A DNA stretch of 64,000 nt from Methanolobus vulcani (GTDB lineage Archaea; Halobacteriota; Methanosarcinia; Methanosarcinales; Methanosarcinaceae), in contig NZ_VIAQ01000015.1 in the NCBI RefSeq assembly GCF_006546655.1, forward strand, positions 588,757 to 652,756. Reading direction: 5' to 3'. Numbering within the stretch: the stretch's first letter is position 1; the number at the start of each line of letters is the position of its first letter. The position numbers and the translations under genes are program-made. Below the pieces are notes generated by a model. That model ran no database searches and was not told the DNA's origin. It saw only the letters and a program-made list of their open reading frames with translations. This document shows, piece by piece, positions 21,230 through 30,142 of the stretch.

Positions 21230-22576
21230 TTACTCTTCATCTATGTAGAGCTCTTCTCCATTCCTCAGAAGGTGAAGAGTGTCACCAAGTACGTATCCGG
21301 CATCTTCTGCCATCTGGATGTATTCACTGTGCATCTGTATGGTTCCGTGTGCAGGAATTACGTGTTCCGGTTTGAGCATTCTGAGAAGTTCCCAGTGATC
21401 CTCACGGTATGCGTGTCCTGAAACATGGACGTTATCATAAATCCTGGCTCCGCGCATCTTCAACTTAGTCTCAAGAGCATAGCGGTTTGCTTGTGTCATT
21501 GGGTTTGGAATGATATTTGCAGAGAATATTATGCGGTCTCCTCTGTCAATCTTGAAAGGTGTTTCACCGTTTGCAATCCTTCCAAGTACAGCACCGGGCT
21601 CACCCTGATGTCCTGTGACCACTGGCAGGTATTTGTTTTTACCCTTTTCCATGATCTTTGCAAGAGCTTTGTCGATCTCTCTGCGGTTTCCGTATATCTC
21701 AACCTCTTCCGGAAGCTCGATGTATTCCATCTGGTGAGCAGTTGCAATGTATCTCTCCATGGAACTTCCCATAAGGACTGGAATTCTTCCCATTTCCTGA
21801 GCAAACTTGACAATGGAGTTTACACGGGCAACGTGTGATGCAAAAGTGGTAACGATCATACCAACATCAGATTCTTCAGTTTCAAGAAGGACATCCCTTA
21901 GCATTGAATGTGCGATCATTTCTGAAGGTGCTTTTCCATTTCGTCCTGCATTGGTACTTTCTGTAATGAGGGCGATGACGCCTTCTTCTCCAAGTTCCTT
22001 AAGCCTGGCAAAGTCAGGAGCTTCACCAAGTGTTGGTGTCCTGTCAAGCTTAAAGTCACATGCGTAGACAATAGAACCGCTGGTTGTGTGGATTACAAGG
22101 AAAATAGTATCGATAATGCTGTGCTGGGTGTTAACAAATTCAATGGAAATTTCCTTTGTAATCTCCAGTGAATCACCAGCGTTTAAGGATACAATGTTGT
22201 TCTTTACCCCGAATTTTCTCTCAGAATCTATCTGATGTTTGATAAGGGTTGTTGTATATGGGGTTCCGATAATTGGTGCGGTATATCTGTGTGCCAGTTT
22301 TGAGATCGCTCCGATGTGATCAAGGTGGCCGTGTGTACAAACAATTGCACGTACATTTCCGTTCACTTCCTTCATGATGGTGTCATCGGGGATGGCTCCC
22401 ATCTCGATAAGCTCAAGTGAATGCATCTTATCAATTTCTACATCTTCATGGATCTGAACCCTGTCCAGGCGAAGACCCATATCGACGATGATGATATCCT
22501 CATCGATCCGGATGGCAGTCATATTGCGGCCCATTTCGTTATATCCGCCGACTGCAATAATTCCTATTTCTGTCAT
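21230..22576 (-). CDS. Archaeal ribonuclease J (beta-CASP metallo-beta-lactamase)
   Basis: 448 residues. The metallo-beta-lactamase core has HGHLDHIG (about residue 80), further zinc ligands in NTQHSIIDT and ACDFKLD, and the beta-CASP region with TTFASHVARVNS. The C-terminal motifs VHVSGHAYREDH and PAHG complete the site. Family knowledge: 5'-3' exoribonuclease active on RNA 5' ends, and it associates with RNA decay complexes in Euryarchaeota. It lacks the long C-terminal extension of bacterial RNase J, as expected for the archaeal form. The position between fni and idsA is conserved across methanogens. Confidence 0.92.
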   Translation of the reverse strand: MTEIGIIAVGGYNEMGRNMTAIRIDEDIIIVDMGLRLDRVQIHEDVEIDKMHSLELIEMGAIPDDTIMKEVNGNVRAIVCTHGHLDHIGAISKLAHRYTAPIIGTPYTTTLIKHQIDSERKFGVKNNIVSLNAGDSLEITKEISIEFVNTQHSIIDTIFLVIHTTSGSIVYACDFKLDRTPTLGEAPDFARLKELGEEGVIALITESTNAGRNGKAPSEMIAHSMLRDVLLETEESDVGMIVTTFASHVARVNSIVKFAQEMGRIPVLMGSSMERYIATAHQMEYIELPEEVEIYGNRREIDKALAKIMEKGKNKYLPVVTGHQGEPGAVLGRIANGETPFKIDRGDRIIFSANIIPNPMTQANRYALETKLKMRGARIYDNVHVSGHAYREDHWELLRMLKPEHVIPAHGTIQMHSEYIQMAEDAGYVLGDTLHLLRNGEELYIDEE

Positions 22577-22636
22577 GTATATTAACCTCTATTTATTAAA
22601 AATGTTTTATTCAAATATCCCTTTCATAGATGAATG

Positions 22637-23740
22637 TTATACTCTCTGGAAGTCCTTGTTCTTAGAACGCAGAGCAAAGTCCTTTACGTTAAAACCGCGT
22701 AGTTCCAGATACTCGCGTGTCCAGCCACTGATGACTGCCGGTGCAAGATGCAGGTCCTTAAGATCCTCGCATCCGCAAAGGAACATTGCAACTTCCATTT
22801 CTTTCAGCATGTGTTCTATGCTTTTGACTACTGCATCCTTTCCCTGAAGAGCTGGTCCAACAAAAGGAAGGGCTGCGCTCGCAACAGAAGCTCCAAGGGC
22901 AATTGATTTTGCAATATCAAGTCCGGTCCTTAGACCGCCGGTAGCAATTACCGGGAGTGATACGCTGCATTCTACTATGCTTGGCACAGTTGGTATTCCG
23001 AAGTCCCAGAATAATTCTCCAAGCATTTCAGATTCTGTGTCATTTCTTTCTCTGGCACGGTAAACTTCTACTCCTGACCAGCTAGTGCCTCCGACACCAC
23101 CTACATCAATGGCAGAAGCTCCTGCTTCTTTAAGTATGAAAGCGTCTTCGTGTGATATGCCTGCACCGGTTTCTTTAATGATGACCGGCACTGGCAGTGA
23201 ACAAATATCTTTTATAGCTTCAAGAGCACCTGATGCTTCCCTGTCTCCCTCTGGCTGGATTGCTTCCTGAAGGAAGTTCAGGTGAACTGCAATGGCATCT
23301 GCATCGATCATCTCAATAATCTTTTCAACGCCTTCAACACCGTATTCTCTTATCTGGGCTGCACCGATATTCCCATAAACAAATGCACTGGGTGCTTTAT
23401 CCCTTACAACACGAAATGAATCTTCCTGGGATGGATCCTCAATGGCAGCACGCTGACTGCCAACGCCGATTCCCAGTCCCAGTTCCTCAACTGCTTCAGC
23501 AAGGGCTGCATTAACTGCAGTTGTTTCCGGGTGTCCTCCTGTGATGGATGCTATCATGAAAGGTGCATTCATTTCATTTTCCAGAAAACGGACCGATGTA
23601 TCGATCTCATCCATGTTCATCTCAGGTAATGCCCTGTGAACGAGCATCACATCATCAAACCCTGCTCCTGTTTTCCTTGATTCCACCGGACTTGCAGCGC
23701 ATAGTTCTAGATGTTCTATCTTTCTTCTGGAAGTGCTCAT
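22637..23740 (-). CDS. fni: Isopentenyl-diphosphate delta-isomerase, type 2
   Basis: 367 residues. This FMN- and NAD(P)H-dependent enzyme interconverts IPP and DMAPP. The amino end (RKIEHLELC, GFDDVMLVHRALPE) and MIASITGGHPET with GVGSQRAAIEDP are family signatures. SAIDVGGVGGTSWSGVE and VIATGGLRTGLD bind FMN phosphate. It sits downstream of the isopentenyl phosphate kinase gene, giving kinase, isomerase and prenyl synthase in order. The start at 23740 has only a weak GGTATT upstream. Confidence 0.95.
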   Translation of the reverse strand: MSTSRRKIEHLELCAASPVESRKTGAGFDDVMLVHRALPEMNMDEIDTSVRFLENEMNAPFMIASITGGHPETTAVNAALAEAVEELGLGIGVGSQRAAIEDPSQEDSFRVVRDKAPSAFVYGNIGAAQIREYGVEGVEKIIEMIDADAIAVHLNFLQEAIQPEGDREASGALEAIKDICSLPVPVIIKETGAGISHEDAFILKEAGASAIDVGGVGGTSWSGVEVYRARERNDTESEMLGELFWDFGIPTVPSIVECSVSLPVIATGGLRTGLDIAKSIALGASVASAALPFVGPALQGKDAVVKSIEHMLKEMEVAMFLCGCEDLKDLHLAPAVISGWTREYLELRGFNVKDFALRSKNKDFQRV

Positions 23741-23787
23741 GATTAATACCTTTATTAATATCTTTGTAATATCGTTAGAAAACGCAT

Positions 23788-24567
23788 TTATTGTATTGTC
23801 CCGGTACCAATTGCGGTACCAATATTCTTACCCTTCAGGAAATCAGATATATTATCGGTATTGCCTGCATTAAATATATATGAAGTGCTGTTTGACTGCT
23901 CACTTAGTTCTAAAAGCTCAAGTACTTTTCCCAGCATGCCACCTGTAACATCAGTGTTAGCAGAACCGCCAAGGTATGCTCTTATTTCATCGAAATTTCC
24001 ATTGTTGATGATGGGTATAACATTTCCTTTATCATCAAGCACGCCTTCTTCCGCACTTCCAATACCTATTCTTGAAGTTTTCATCTGTATTGCAAGATAC
24101 GGGACTATCTGGTCGCCTGAAAGGACCGAGGTTCCAATCTCAGTATCCATTACCATATCGCCATGAAGGACAGGTACGAATCCGTTTGCAAGCATTTCTT
24201 TAATTTGCTCAAGGAACATGCTTTTTATGCGACTGTTGCTTGATACTGTGCATGCCATTGGATGTACTGGCAATGCGTAAACTCCTGCGGAGTTTAAGGC
24301 TTCAACAACCATGGTGTTGAGTTTCCTTACTGACATGTGTGTGATTACGGATCCTTCATGGTCGAATTTCCCGGTAAGTCCGAAACGCTTTACCTGTGGG
24401 TGTCCGAATGATCCTGCACCATGTACGATAATAAGTTTTCCTTCAAACCCTGCGATCTCAGATGCTATTCTTTCAATCTCGCTTATTCTTGCAGCACCGT
24501 CATCAGCACTTTTGTCTGTGATGACACTACCGCCAATCTTCAGGATAGTAATATTAGTGTTATCCAT
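23788..24567 (-). CDS. Isopentenyl phosphate kinase
   Basis: 259 residues, amino acid kinase fold. Phosphorylates isopentenyl phosphate to IPP in the archaeal modified mevalonate pathway. The amino-terminal ILKIGGSVITDKS is the nucleotide/substrate loop. LIIVHGAGSFGHPQV contains the conserved His that binds the phosphate, and TDVTGGMLGKV is the C-terminal signature. It overlaps the mevalonate kinase stop by 8 nt, which implies translational coupling. Confidence 0.95.
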   Translation of the reverse strand: MDNTNITILKIGGSVITDKSADDGAARISEIERIASEIAGFEGKLIIVHGAGSFGHPQVKRFGLTGKFDHEGSVITHMSVRKLNTMVVEALNSAGVYALPVHPMACTVSSNSRIKSMFLEQIKEMLANGFVPVLHGDMVMDTEIGTSVLSGDQIVPYLAIQMKTSRIGIGSAEEGVLDDKGNVIPIINNGNFDEIRAYLGGSANTDVTGGMLGKVLELLELSEQSNSTSYIFNAGNTDNISDFLKGKNIGTAIGTGTIQ

Positions 24568-25477
24568 GCAATGACTCCAGTCGCACGCCTTCTGCTGTAT
24601 TTTTTGTAATTATTGCTTCTCCGCCAGCATTCTCAATTGCTTTTGCGATAGCTTCTGCATTGTCTTCCCTGGTAAGTGCGACCATGCACCCTCCACCACC
24701 TGCACCAGTGATTTTGGCGCTAATGGCACCATTGTCACGAGCGGCATACACCAGTGAAGATAGTTCTGCACAGCCAACTCCAATGGCATCCAGAAGCCCC
24801 TGATTTATATTCATGAGTTTTCCAATGGTTTCGTAGTCGCCTTCTGCAACCAGTTTTTCTGCCAGTATGGATATTTGCCCTATGTTGGAAAGTATAGGCT
24901 CTACTACAGAAGGAAAATCGCTTCGTAGTTTTGAGACATTGCCTACAAGTTGCTTTGTTGAAGAGAATTTATGTGTGTTGCCGACTACAATTGGACAATT
25001 GATAAGTTCAAGTTTCTTTCTCTGCGGAATCATAACAACACCACCCATGGTGCTGACATATGTATCCGTTGGGCTTGCATTGCCCTGAACCATTTTTTCG
25101 ATCTCATGTCCGGTCTTTGCTATATCTTCCAGGGAAAGTCCACATTCATAAAGATGATTTAATGCCTGGATGCTTGCAACTGTGACTGCTGCCGATGATC
25201 CAAGTCCTGAACCAACCGGAAGTTCGGATTCTATGACTATCCGCACCCCCGGAATATCTACAAACTGTCGCATCTTTTCGATTACATAAGATACATAAGG
25301 ATGAGTATCATGGTCCAGTCTGGTACGTCCCAGAATAGATTCAATGATTATTTCATCGGATTTTTCCACACTTACTTTTGTTCGAAGTTCAACAGCACAG
25401 CAGATTGCATTTTCTCCATATACTACTGCGTGTTCACCAAAAAGATAAACTTTACCGGGTGCGGAGCATGTGATCAT
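24560..25477 (-). CDS. mvk: Mevalonate kinase
   Basis: 305 residues, GHMP kinase. The amino-terminal SAPGKVYLFGEHAVVYG is the mevalonate kinase signature, LPVGSGLGSSAAVTVA is the ATP-binding loop (about residues 85-100), and KITGAGGGGCMVAL is the third GHMP motif. It makes 5-phosphomevalonate. First of the three isoprenoid genes read together in this cluster; ends inside the isopentenyl phosphate kinase start. Confidence 0.96.
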   Translation of the reverse strand: MITCSAPGKVYLFGEHAVVYGENAICCAVELRTKVSVEKSDEIIIESILGRTRLDHDTHPYVSYVIEKMRQFVDIPGVRIVIESELPVGSGLGSSAAVTVASIQALNHLYECGLSLEDIAKTGHEIEKMVQGNASPTDTYVSTMGGVVMIPQRKKLELINCPIVVGNTHKFSSTKQLVGNVSKLRSDFPSVVEPILSNIGQISILAEKLVAEGDYETIGKLMNINQGLLDAIGVGCAELSSLVYAARDNGAISAKITGAGGGGCMVALTREDNAEAIAKAIENAGGEAIITKNTAEGVRLESLHG

Positions 25478-25537
25478 AGTTTTCCTTATCCTTATCTGAT
25501 ATTATGATCTGGTTTGTGAATATGGTTCTTCCAATCT

Positions 25538-26335
25538 TTATTCAATTGTGATTGCTGCGTATCCGACAACTCCTGAAGTATCTTCGCTCACATCACCGCT
25601 GGTTGCATATTTTATCAATGAGGCTTTGCTTGCTCCCAATTCTTTAGAAGCTGCAAGCATGGCTGCTATGGGTCCAAATCCGCATGCAGAAATATTCCTT
25701 TCCTCCTTGCGTCTGTAAAACTCAGGAATGTCCATATCCAATATGGCTTCTATAAGGTAACTGTCCTGATCTCTTGCAACAGAATCCGGCTGATAATGTG
25801 TAAAGTCACTGGATGCGATAAAAACCACTTTCTTTCCTGTAGCTTTTACTGCTCTGGCGACTTCTGTTCCTACTTCCATGGAGGTTTCTTCATCCTGAAG
25901 TCCCATGCATATTGGAAGTATTGAAAAATCACTGCCAAATCTATGCTGCAAAAATGGTATCTGCACTTCTATGGAATGCTCAAAATGATGTGCAAGCTCA
26001 TCAAAGTCTATAATGGTTCCGGCAAGATGCTTTCCAATTTCCCTGTCAGCTTCAACAACTCCTAGTGGAGTTACCCAACTATCCTGGGAAAGAGCTACGG
26101 GAGAACCGTATCCTGTGTGGTTTGGGCCAAACAGGATATAAGTGTCTGCTTTCGGGAGCTTAGCATATGCATGTGCTGCCACTTCTCCGGAATAAACATA
26201 TCCTGCGTGAGGTACGACAGCACCAAGGATAGGCTCCTCTGAGATAGCCACATCCTTAAAGCACCTGTTAAGTTCCTTTTTCAGACTTTTCGGATTTTGC
26301 GGGTAGAATTGACCGGCAACGGTTGTTTGTCTCAT
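25538..26335 (-). CDS. MEMO1 family protein (AmmeMemoRadiSam system protein B type)
   Basis: About 265 residues. The family signature runs throughout: RQTTVAGQFYP at the start, VVPHAGYVYSGEVAAHAY, LFGPNHTGYG, EHSIEVQIPFLQ and SSDFTHYQ. The His residues resemble a metal site of the LigB dioxygenase fold, but the biochemical role in archaea is not established. ATG 26335 (MRQTTVAG) is preferred over 26347, as family members begin here. It lies between rpsB and mvk, its conserved archaeal position. Confidence 0.9.
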   Translation of the reverse strand: MRQTTVAGQFYPQNPKSLKKELNRCFKDVAISEEPILGAVVPHAGYVYSGEVAAHAYAKLPKADTYILFGPNHTGYGSPVALSQDSWVTPLGVVEADREIGKHLAGTIIDFDELAHHFEHSIEVQIPFLQHRFGSDFSILPICMGLQDEETSMEVGTEVARAVKATGKKVVFIASSDFTHYQPDSVARDQDSYLIEAILDMDIPEFYRRKEERNISACGFGPIAAMLAASKELGASKASLIKYATSGDVSEDTSGVVGYAAITIE

Positions 26336-26407
26336 ACTACTGATCACCCTATATTATTCTATAAGGGTTTTTGATTATATGTAGTATGCTTTTAACAGGT
26401 TGTCAGC

Positions 26408-27064
26408 TCAGACTCCGGCTTCAAAGTCTTCAAGTTCGTAAGTGAACATTGAGTCATTGGCCTTTGCAATCTCTTTTGCCAGCAGCCAGTAAACAAGGGA
26501 AAGTGCCTTTCTACCTTTGTTGTTGGTTGGGATTACGAGGTCAACGTTTGAGGTCATGTTGTTGGTATCACAAAGTGCAACAACAGGAACACCTACGTTT
26601 ACAGATTCCTTAATAACCTGTGCGTCACCTGTAGGGTCAGTTACAATTACTACATCAGGTTCGTAGAAGTACTCAACCTTTGGGTTTGTGAGGGTTCCAG
26701 GAATGAATCTTCCTACCATTGATTTTGCACCGATTGCCTTTGCGAACATTTTTGCAGGGAACTGGCCGTACTGCCTTGCGGAAACAACAAGAATTCTCTG
26801 TGGATCATAGTTTGCAAGGAATGCAGCTGCGAGCTTGATTCTCTCATCGGTTGCCTGGATATCAAGAACGTAAAGGCCGTCTGTCCTGACACGGTACACG
26901 AATTTCATCATGTTTTCGGTCTTCTGCTGTGTACCGATGTGTACTCCTGCTGCAAGGTATTCGTCTATAGGTACAAGTGAAGTTGTTTTTACTTCTTCTC
27001 CTGCCTCGGTTGTTGTTGCTTCAGTAGTAACTTCATTAGTTGTAGTTTCTTCAATTGAATCCAT
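26408..27064 (-). CDS. rpsB: 30S ribosomal protein S2
   Basis: 218 residues. [19 protein letters not shown] and the later [13 protein letters not shown] with [17 protein letters not shown] are the S2 signatures. Odd: about 28 residues rich in Thr and Glu precede the core, an acidic extension longer than in many archaeal S2 proteins. The gene follows rpoK by 25 nt and is surely co-transcribed with it. Confidence 0.97.
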   Translation of the reverse strand: MDSIEETTTNEVTTEATTTEAGEEVKTTSLVPIDEYLAAGVHIGTQQKTENMMKFVYRVRTDGLYVLDIQATDERIKLAAAFLANYDPQRILVVSARQYGQFPAKMFAKAIGAKSMVGRFIPGTLTNPKVEYFYEPDVVIVTDPTGDAQVIKESVNVGVPVVALCDTNNMTSNVDLVIPTNNKGRKALSLVYWLLAKEIAKANDSMFTYELEDFEAGV

Positions 27065-27089
27065 TAAATCACCTTAAAAATTTGAATAA

Positions 27090-27266
27090 TTAATTCTCTC
27101 TTTTAACAGTAATTGGGGTAACCCCAAGTTCATATTCTCTCTTGGCAAGGAATAATGAGTTCATGCTTGGATCATCAATGAGCACTGGAGCTCCCATTGA
27201 AATCTGAAGTGCTCTCGCACCAATGATTCTTGCCTTTTCATACCTGGTGTAGTTTTCAGTAGTCAA
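27090..27266 (-). CDS. rpoK: DNA-directed RNA polymerase subunit K (Rpo6)
   Basis: 58 residues, found by reading the strand. From TTG 27266 the frame reads [20 protein letters not shown], then [11 protein letters not shown], ending PITVKREN at TAA 27090. The [20 protein letters not shown] block is the RpoK/omega signature that clamps the C-terminal part of the largest subunit. GGTGA lies 4 nt before the TTG; no ATG is available in a sensible place. Between rpoN/tRNA-Pro and rpsB as in other Euryarchaeota, although enolase, often found here, is absent. Confidence 0.93.
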   Translation of the reverse strand: MTTENYTRYEKARIIGARALQISMGAPVLIDDPSMNSLFLAKREYELGVTPITVKREN

Positions 27267-27471
27267 TAAATCACCTGATTAAAATATACATATGGAAATA
27301 TCAACAGCCCATTTATAGATAGCTACTCCTATTGCTTCCAAAAAGTGTTCCTGTATGAATAGCCATTAATGCGGTCAATGATAACCCTGATAAATATTAA
27401 TTTATTCGGAATCCCTCCGAATGTGGTCATGTAACATTTAACTCCAAACCAGCATGGTTTTTTGAAGGGTA
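27267..27471 (-). promoter_or_regulatory. Spacer between tRNA-Pro and rpoK with possible promoter
   Basis: About 205 bp without a gene. A TATA-like ATCTATAAATGG on the minus strand near 27310-27322 could drive rpoK and rpsB separately from the upstream r-protein operon. The TTTATTCGG-rich stretch near 27400 could act as the 3' end of the tRNA transcript. Confidence 0.35.
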
Positions 27472-27568
27472 TGGGACCGCTGAGATTTGAACTCAGGTTC
27501 CGGCGTGTTTCGCATATAATACATATGTCCCGAACGCCGAAGGATGGTCCAGGCTACCCTACGGTCCC
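27472..27568 (-). tRNA. tRNA-Pro (anticodon CGG) with intron
   Basis: Minus-strand tRNA of 97 bp. The acceptor GGGACCG pairs with CGGTCCC; the D arm contains TAGCCTGG; the T arm is GAGTTCAAATCTC; discriminator A. The anticodon stem CGGCG/CGCCG encloses TTCGGG, then about 22 nt of intron, then the loop's last A, giving anticodon CGG. The insertion is at the canonical 37/38 position, where a bulge-helix-bulge would be cut by the splicing endonuclease. The 5' end is one nucleotide after the rpoN stop codon, so it is probably released from the ribosomal protein mRNA. Confidence 0.87.
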
Positions 27569-27569
27569 C

Positions 27570-27758
27570 TTACTGGTATGGGGCAAGTGTGTCTACTAGC
27601 TCGACGTGTGAAAGGATCATCCTTCTGCAGCAGTAGCGGACAACTCCAAGGTCATCCAGTACAGCAGCCGGGTCTTCACCTTCAGCAACACGCTGTTTGT
27701 ATTCTTCCCAAACGTTTGAGACAACTTTTCCACAGCTGAAACATCGAACTGGTAACAT
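27570..27758 (-). CDS. rpoN: DNA-directed RNA polymerase subunit N (Rpo10)
   Basis: 62 residues, full length. The zinc site CFSCG (Cys 6 and 9) plus the CC pair (43 and 44, in RYCCRRM) is the Rpo10 signature; it joins RNA polymerase subunits D and L. Starts 8 nt after the rpsI stop, and its stop directly abuts the tRNA-Pro gene. Confidence 0.97.
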   Translation of the reverse strand: MLPVRCFSCGKVVSNVWEEYKQRVAEGEDPAAVLDDLGVVRYCCRRMILSHVELVDTLAPYQ

Positions 27759-27766
27759 CCTTTCGC

Positions 27767-28171
27767 CTACCTGTATGATTTCTGATATTTGGCACGTGCA
27801 CCTGGTCCACCAAATTTCTTGGTTTCTTTCTGCCTGGAGTCGTTAACCAGGAGATTACGGTCGTATGCCATGTAAGTATCTCTGAGGGCTGTATCGTTGG
27901 TCCAGTCTACAATGCCTCTTGCAATTGCAGTCCTTGCAGCATTTGCCTGACCAATGATTCCGCCGCCACTAACTGTGACATCTATGTCTACGCTTTCAGC
28001 AGTCTCTCCAGCGAGCATAACTGCCTCTGTGATCTTGAGCTTTGCAAATTCCGGGTCAAAGATCTCCAGTGGCTTCTTGTTGATGCGCACCTTTCCGGTT
28101 CCCTTCTTTACTGTTGCGCGTGCAATAGCTGTCTTCTTTTTACCTGATGAGGTTATAACTTTAGTAGTCAT
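27767..28171 (-). CDS. rpsI: 30S ribosomal protein S9
   Basis: 134 residues. [19 protein letters not shown] at the amino end and the basic C-terminal [14 protein letters not shown], which reaches toward the P-site tRNA, are S9 signatures. A GGAGGAAG ribosome-binding site precedes the ATG. Co-transcribed with rplM, 17 nt downstream of it. Confidence 0.97.
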   Translation of the reverse strand: MTTKVITSSGKKKTAIARATVKKGTGKVRINKKPLEIFDPEFAKLKITEAVMLAGETAESVDIDVTVSGGGIIGQANAARTAIARGIVDWTNDTALRDTYMAYDRNLLVNDSRQKETKKFGGPGARAKYQKSYR

Positions 28172-28188
28172 TATGATCTTCCTCCTTC

Positions 28189-28608
28189 TTAGAACTTAGC
28201 ACCGAGTTTTATACTGAGGTCGCCGAGTTTGAGGTATTTGTTTGAACTGAGGCGGTCCATGTTTGCCTCTTCGATCTTTATACATTCCTTGTTTTCAAGT
28301 TCCGCAGGGATGCCTACGTATACTTTAAGGTTATTCATTGCTACTTTTCCCCTTGCGCGTTTGTAAGGGAGCATACCTCTAACTGTTCTCTTAAGAATGC
28401 GGTCTGGTCTCTTTGGGAAATAAGGACCGAATTCAGGCTTTCCTCTTTTCAGGGTCTCATCGTACTCTCTCATTGTGGTGTACTTTGAACCGGAGATTAC
28501 TGCCTTCTCAGCATTGACGATCTCTACCTTCTCGCCTGCAAGCAGCTTTTTTGCAACAGTACTTGCAAGTCTGCCCAGAATAAGTCCTTCTGCATCGATA
28601 ATTGTCAT
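28189..28608 (-). CDS. rplM: 50S ribosomal protein L13
   Basis: 139 residues. [20 protein letters not shown] is the archaeal L13 amino-terminal signature, and [14 protein letters not shown] is the core motif. ATG 28608 is chosen because AGGTGA lies 5 nt upstream; the GTG at 28617, which would abut the rpl18e stop, is part of that ribosome-binding site. Confidence 0.95.
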   Translation of the reverse strand: MTIIDAEGLILGRLASTVAKKLLAGEKVEIVNAEKAVISGSKYTTMREYDETLKRGKPEFGPYFPKRPDRILKRTVRGMLPYKRARGKVAMNNLKVYVGIPAELENKECIKIEEANMDRLSSNKYLKLGDLSIKLGAKF

Positions 28609-28617
28609 CTTCTTCAC

Positions 28618-28998
28618 CTACTGCAAGATCTTGATACCTGATCCTTTTGGATTCTCTTCCATTATCTGTTCAATGGTCAGGCATTTGCCGCCAACCTCTT
28701 CGATCTTTTCCATAGCAGTTACACTGAAGTTGTATGCTGCAACGGTGACTGCCTTCTCGAGGAGTCCTGCACCAAGTACTTTTCCTGCAATGAGGACAGT
28801 TTCTCCGTCATTTGCGTACCTGTTGATCTTACTGAGGTTTACCTGTGCATAGTTCTTGCCAGGTTTTTCCAGCTTCTTAGCCACATCTCTCCAGATAGCG
28901 ACTTCGTTCTGGCGTGCCCCGTCCTTCAATGCTGCAATGAGCACAGGGGTGCGAGGGTTTGTCTTTCTTTGGATTTTTACGTTTGTATTCTTGCTCAT
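28618..28998 (-). CDS. rpl18e: 50S ribosomal protein L18e
   Basis: 126 residues. RKTNPRTPVLIAALKDGAR and VLGAGLLEKAVTVAAYNFS are family signatures. ATG 28998 is chosen for its GGAGGAAC ribosome-binding site. It is the first gene of the rpl18e-rplM-rpsI-rpoN operon here. In many archaea rpsM, rpsD, rpsK and rpoD precede it; they are absent from this position, so the operon is split in this organism. Confidence 0.95.
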   Translation of the reverse strand: MSKNTNVKIQRKTNPRTPVLIAALKDGARQNEVAIWRDVAKKLEKPGKNYAQVNLSKINRYANDGETVLIAGKVLGAGLLEKAVTVAAYNFSVTAMEKIEEVGGKCLTIEQIMEENPKGSGIKILQ

Positions 28999-29131
28999 AA
29001 TGTTCCTCCGCAAGAGTTAGTCTCACTCACGCACAATGTGCGTTCGAACATCCGTTAGGTGTCAGTTAAGTAAGAACATAGAGTCTGTAAACTCAGACTG
29101 GTGTTTGAATAACATTAATAGTACATAAAGA

Positions 29132-29608
29132 TTATGTGGATTTTTCTCCGGTTCCAAAGACCTTACTGCAAACACGGTCATAGATCGAATCAATGTTGCA
29201 TCCCATTTCCCTTGCAACCAAAAGTCCCGCGATCTCGATATCAATAAGATCTCCAAGCTCTTCCTGCTTATTATTTATCATCACTATGGTTTCTTTAGTG
29301 TTCTTTCCACATCCGGCAACGATCATGGCAATGATATCTTCTATAATTGATCTTTCCTGAAACAATGACCCCGAAGGTTTGAAACCATGCGGTATCTCTA
29401 TTTTAGAAATATCAAATGCAGGAGTAAGGTCAGCTCCTTCAAACCTGAGCAACTGCGCCCCTATGGCCTTGTCCCTTATCCTGGATGCAGCATCTGGTGC
29501 CATCCATTTAAGATCAAAGGACAAGACAAATTCAAAATCCTTAATTGACAGGGATTTTTTGTTATTTCTTTTGAAAGGGGTCGCTGCAACAAGCATCAGC
29601 TCGTCCAT
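29132..29608 (-). CDS. DUF2240 family protein
   Basis: 158 residues. The amino end (ELMLVAATPFKRNNKKSLSI) and the following KWMAPDAASRIRDKAIGAQ fit the archaeal DUF2240 family, as I recall it; function unknown. The later part is alpha-helical and lacks recognised catalytic motifs. Its ATG shares the last bases of the upstream gene's stop codon, so the two are translationally coupled. The C-terminus is followed by the promoter of the r-protein operon (TATA-like TCTTTATGTAC near 29112-29122, minus strand). Confidence 0.65.
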   Translation of the reverse strand: MDELMLVAATPFKRNNKKSLSIKDFEFVLSFDLKWMAPDAASRIRDKAIGAQLLRFEGADLTPAFDISKIEIPHGFKPSGSLFQERSIIEDIIAMIVAGCGKNTKETIVMINNKQEELGDLIDIEIAGLLVAREMGCNIDSIYDRVCSKVFGTGEKST

Positions 29609-30090
29609 CAGGAACCTCTGCGAAGTTCATCTATAATAGTATCGGCAAGTCTGCCGCATTCGGTTCTCTTCGGGCCGTCGATGTGATTGATCTGGAGAAC
29701 CAGCAACTCGTGCTCAAGGATGGCCCTGACAAGATATATATCTCCCCTGAATGGTACACGGTTATATTTTCCGTCAAGGTAGCTGTATCTCAGGTGTATC
29801 CTGAAATCCACGATCCCTTCAGGTTCAAGTGTGTCAAGCACACCTTCAACACTATCATAATTCAGAGGTGAGAAATCAATACCGTTGGCAACGATCTCAA
29901 CACCTATCTCTCTTTTAGCCTGAATGCGGTGTCCTCTCTTGGTTACAGATTCGGTAACAAACATGCCGAACTTGCCATCCATGTTCGCCATTACTTTCAC
30001 AAAAAAAGGTAGGTCCGAATGGTAGCGGTATTTCTGTTCAAACTCCACAGTCCTGTGCGGAAATCGATGATAAATTCGCTTTCGCATCAT
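29608..30090 (-). CDS. Conserved hypothetical protein, coupled to the DUF2240 gene
   Basis: 160 residues, soluble, mixed alpha/beta by appearance. It begins MMRKRIYHRFPHRTVEFEQK and contains no cysteine pair, P-loop or membrane segment. I do not recognise the family. The 1-nt overlap with the downstream DUF2240 gene suggests the two products act together. A ligand-binding or RNA-related role is possible from the basic amino end but unproven. Confidence 0.6.
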   Translation of the reverse strand: MMRKRIYHRFPHRTVEFEQKYRYHSDLPFFVKVMANMDGKFGMFVTESVTKRGHRIQAKREIGVEIVANGIDFSPLNYDSVEGVLDTLEPEGIVDFRIHLRYSYLDGKYNRVPFRGDIYLVRAILEHELLVLQINHIDGPKRTECGRLADTIIDELRRGS

Positions 30091-30142
30091 TTTTAGCTGC
30101 TACCACCCTTTTAATTTATAATTTCAGATTCTAAGTCTATAT

